A DNA stretch of 52,369 nt, taken from assembly GCA_021808425.1 (NCBI GenBank), contig JAKBBS010000002.1, positions 1 to 52,369 of the forward strand, given 5' to 3'. Origin of the DNA: Actinomycetes bacterium (GTDB taxonomy: Bacteria > Actinomycetota > Acidimicrobiia > Acidimicrobiales > Palsa-688). Below, one piece after another: positions 52,342 through 52,369 of the stretch. The position numbers and the translations under genes are program-made. The notes beneath the pieces were generated by a model that had not been told where the DNA came from, made no database searches, and worked only from the letters and a program-made list of their open reading frames with translations. Each line of letters starts with the position of its first letter. Within the stretch, counting starts at the first letter, position 1.

Positions 52342-52369
52342 ATGGTGCAGAAGAAGGCTTCGATGTCAA
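52342..52369 (+). CDS. Start of a gene that runs off the window (possible DksA/TraR type)
   Basis: ATG 52342 opens MVQKKASMS and continues past the edge, with AGGT about 8 nt upstream. A lysine-rich start next to ileS would fit the DksA/TraR zinc-finger proteins found there in many Actinobacteria, but nine codons cannot prove it. Confidence 0.3.

Noticed and set aside
52214..52369. T-box riboswitch for ileS
   Set aside because: The visible leader lacks a T-box core and the likely -10 is next to the start codon, leaving no room for one.

Overview
The window reads as a chromosomal segment of a high-GC actinobacterium, most likely from the class Acidimicrobiia. The pointers are the GYWLV-SDGGVFAFGDA motif at the left edge (a surface-protein repeat common in that class), meso-DAP peptidoglycan genes, a division cluster with SepF and DivIVA but no FtsA, a DUF3040 gene next to dinB, and a recA-miaB-miaA-dapF-hflX ... 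lexA-LysM-nrdR order that resembles other Actinobacteria. The class assignment is inference. I saw no rRNA, tRNA, CRISPR array or insertion sequence.

Layout. 1-9003 is the 3' part of a giant gene for a secreted or surface protein: about 17 putative-Ig (He_PIG-like) repeats, two PKD domains and a beta-helix tail with a perfect 137-bp internal repeat. 9204-11567 is an orphan molybdenum-hydroxylase large subunit. 11824-23747 is a housekeeping block: recA interrupted by a 362-residue intein, tRNA modification (miaB, miaA), diaminopimelate synthesis (dapF, dapC, dapE) with hflX, the SOS repressor lexA, a divergent SOS-controlled LysM protein, nrdR and a PPi-type phosphofructokinase. 23762-27165 holds an inositol-phosphatase-like gene, a PIG-L deacetylase, dinB and a DUF3040 membrane protein. 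27192-31853 (minus strand) is a MoxR ATPase-DUF58-transglutaminase operon. 31895-33428 has a small conserved-looking protein, an HNH endonuclease and a lipoate-ligase-like protein.

33778-49026 is the division and cell wall (dcw) cluster: mraZ, rsmH, ftsL, murE, mraY, ftsW, murG, murC, murB, a tiny coupled ORF, ftsQ, ftsZ, pgeF, a yggS homologue, sepF, a yggT homologue and divIVA. ftsI, murF and murD are missing from their usual places. ileS (type 2) runs convergently, and a new plus-strand gene probably begins at the right edge.

How the parts connect. DapC, DapE and DapF make meso-DAP, which MurE (DNPR motif) adds to the peptidoglycan precursor. LexA and RecA form the SOS switch: the recA promoter has one SOS box and the lexA/LysM intergenic region has three, so DNA damage should induce a LysM protein placed like the division inhibitors YneA and ChiZ. 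Two regulatory patterns stand out. About ten first genes carry a TANNNT -10 box 6-8 nt before the start codon, the mark of leaderless transcripts. The palindrome GGTCTAGACCAT occurs in both the mraZ and the ftsZ promoter regions, suggesting an unrecognised regulator of the cluster. Several gene pairs overlap by TTGA, CTGA, GTGA or ATGA, which implies translational coupling.
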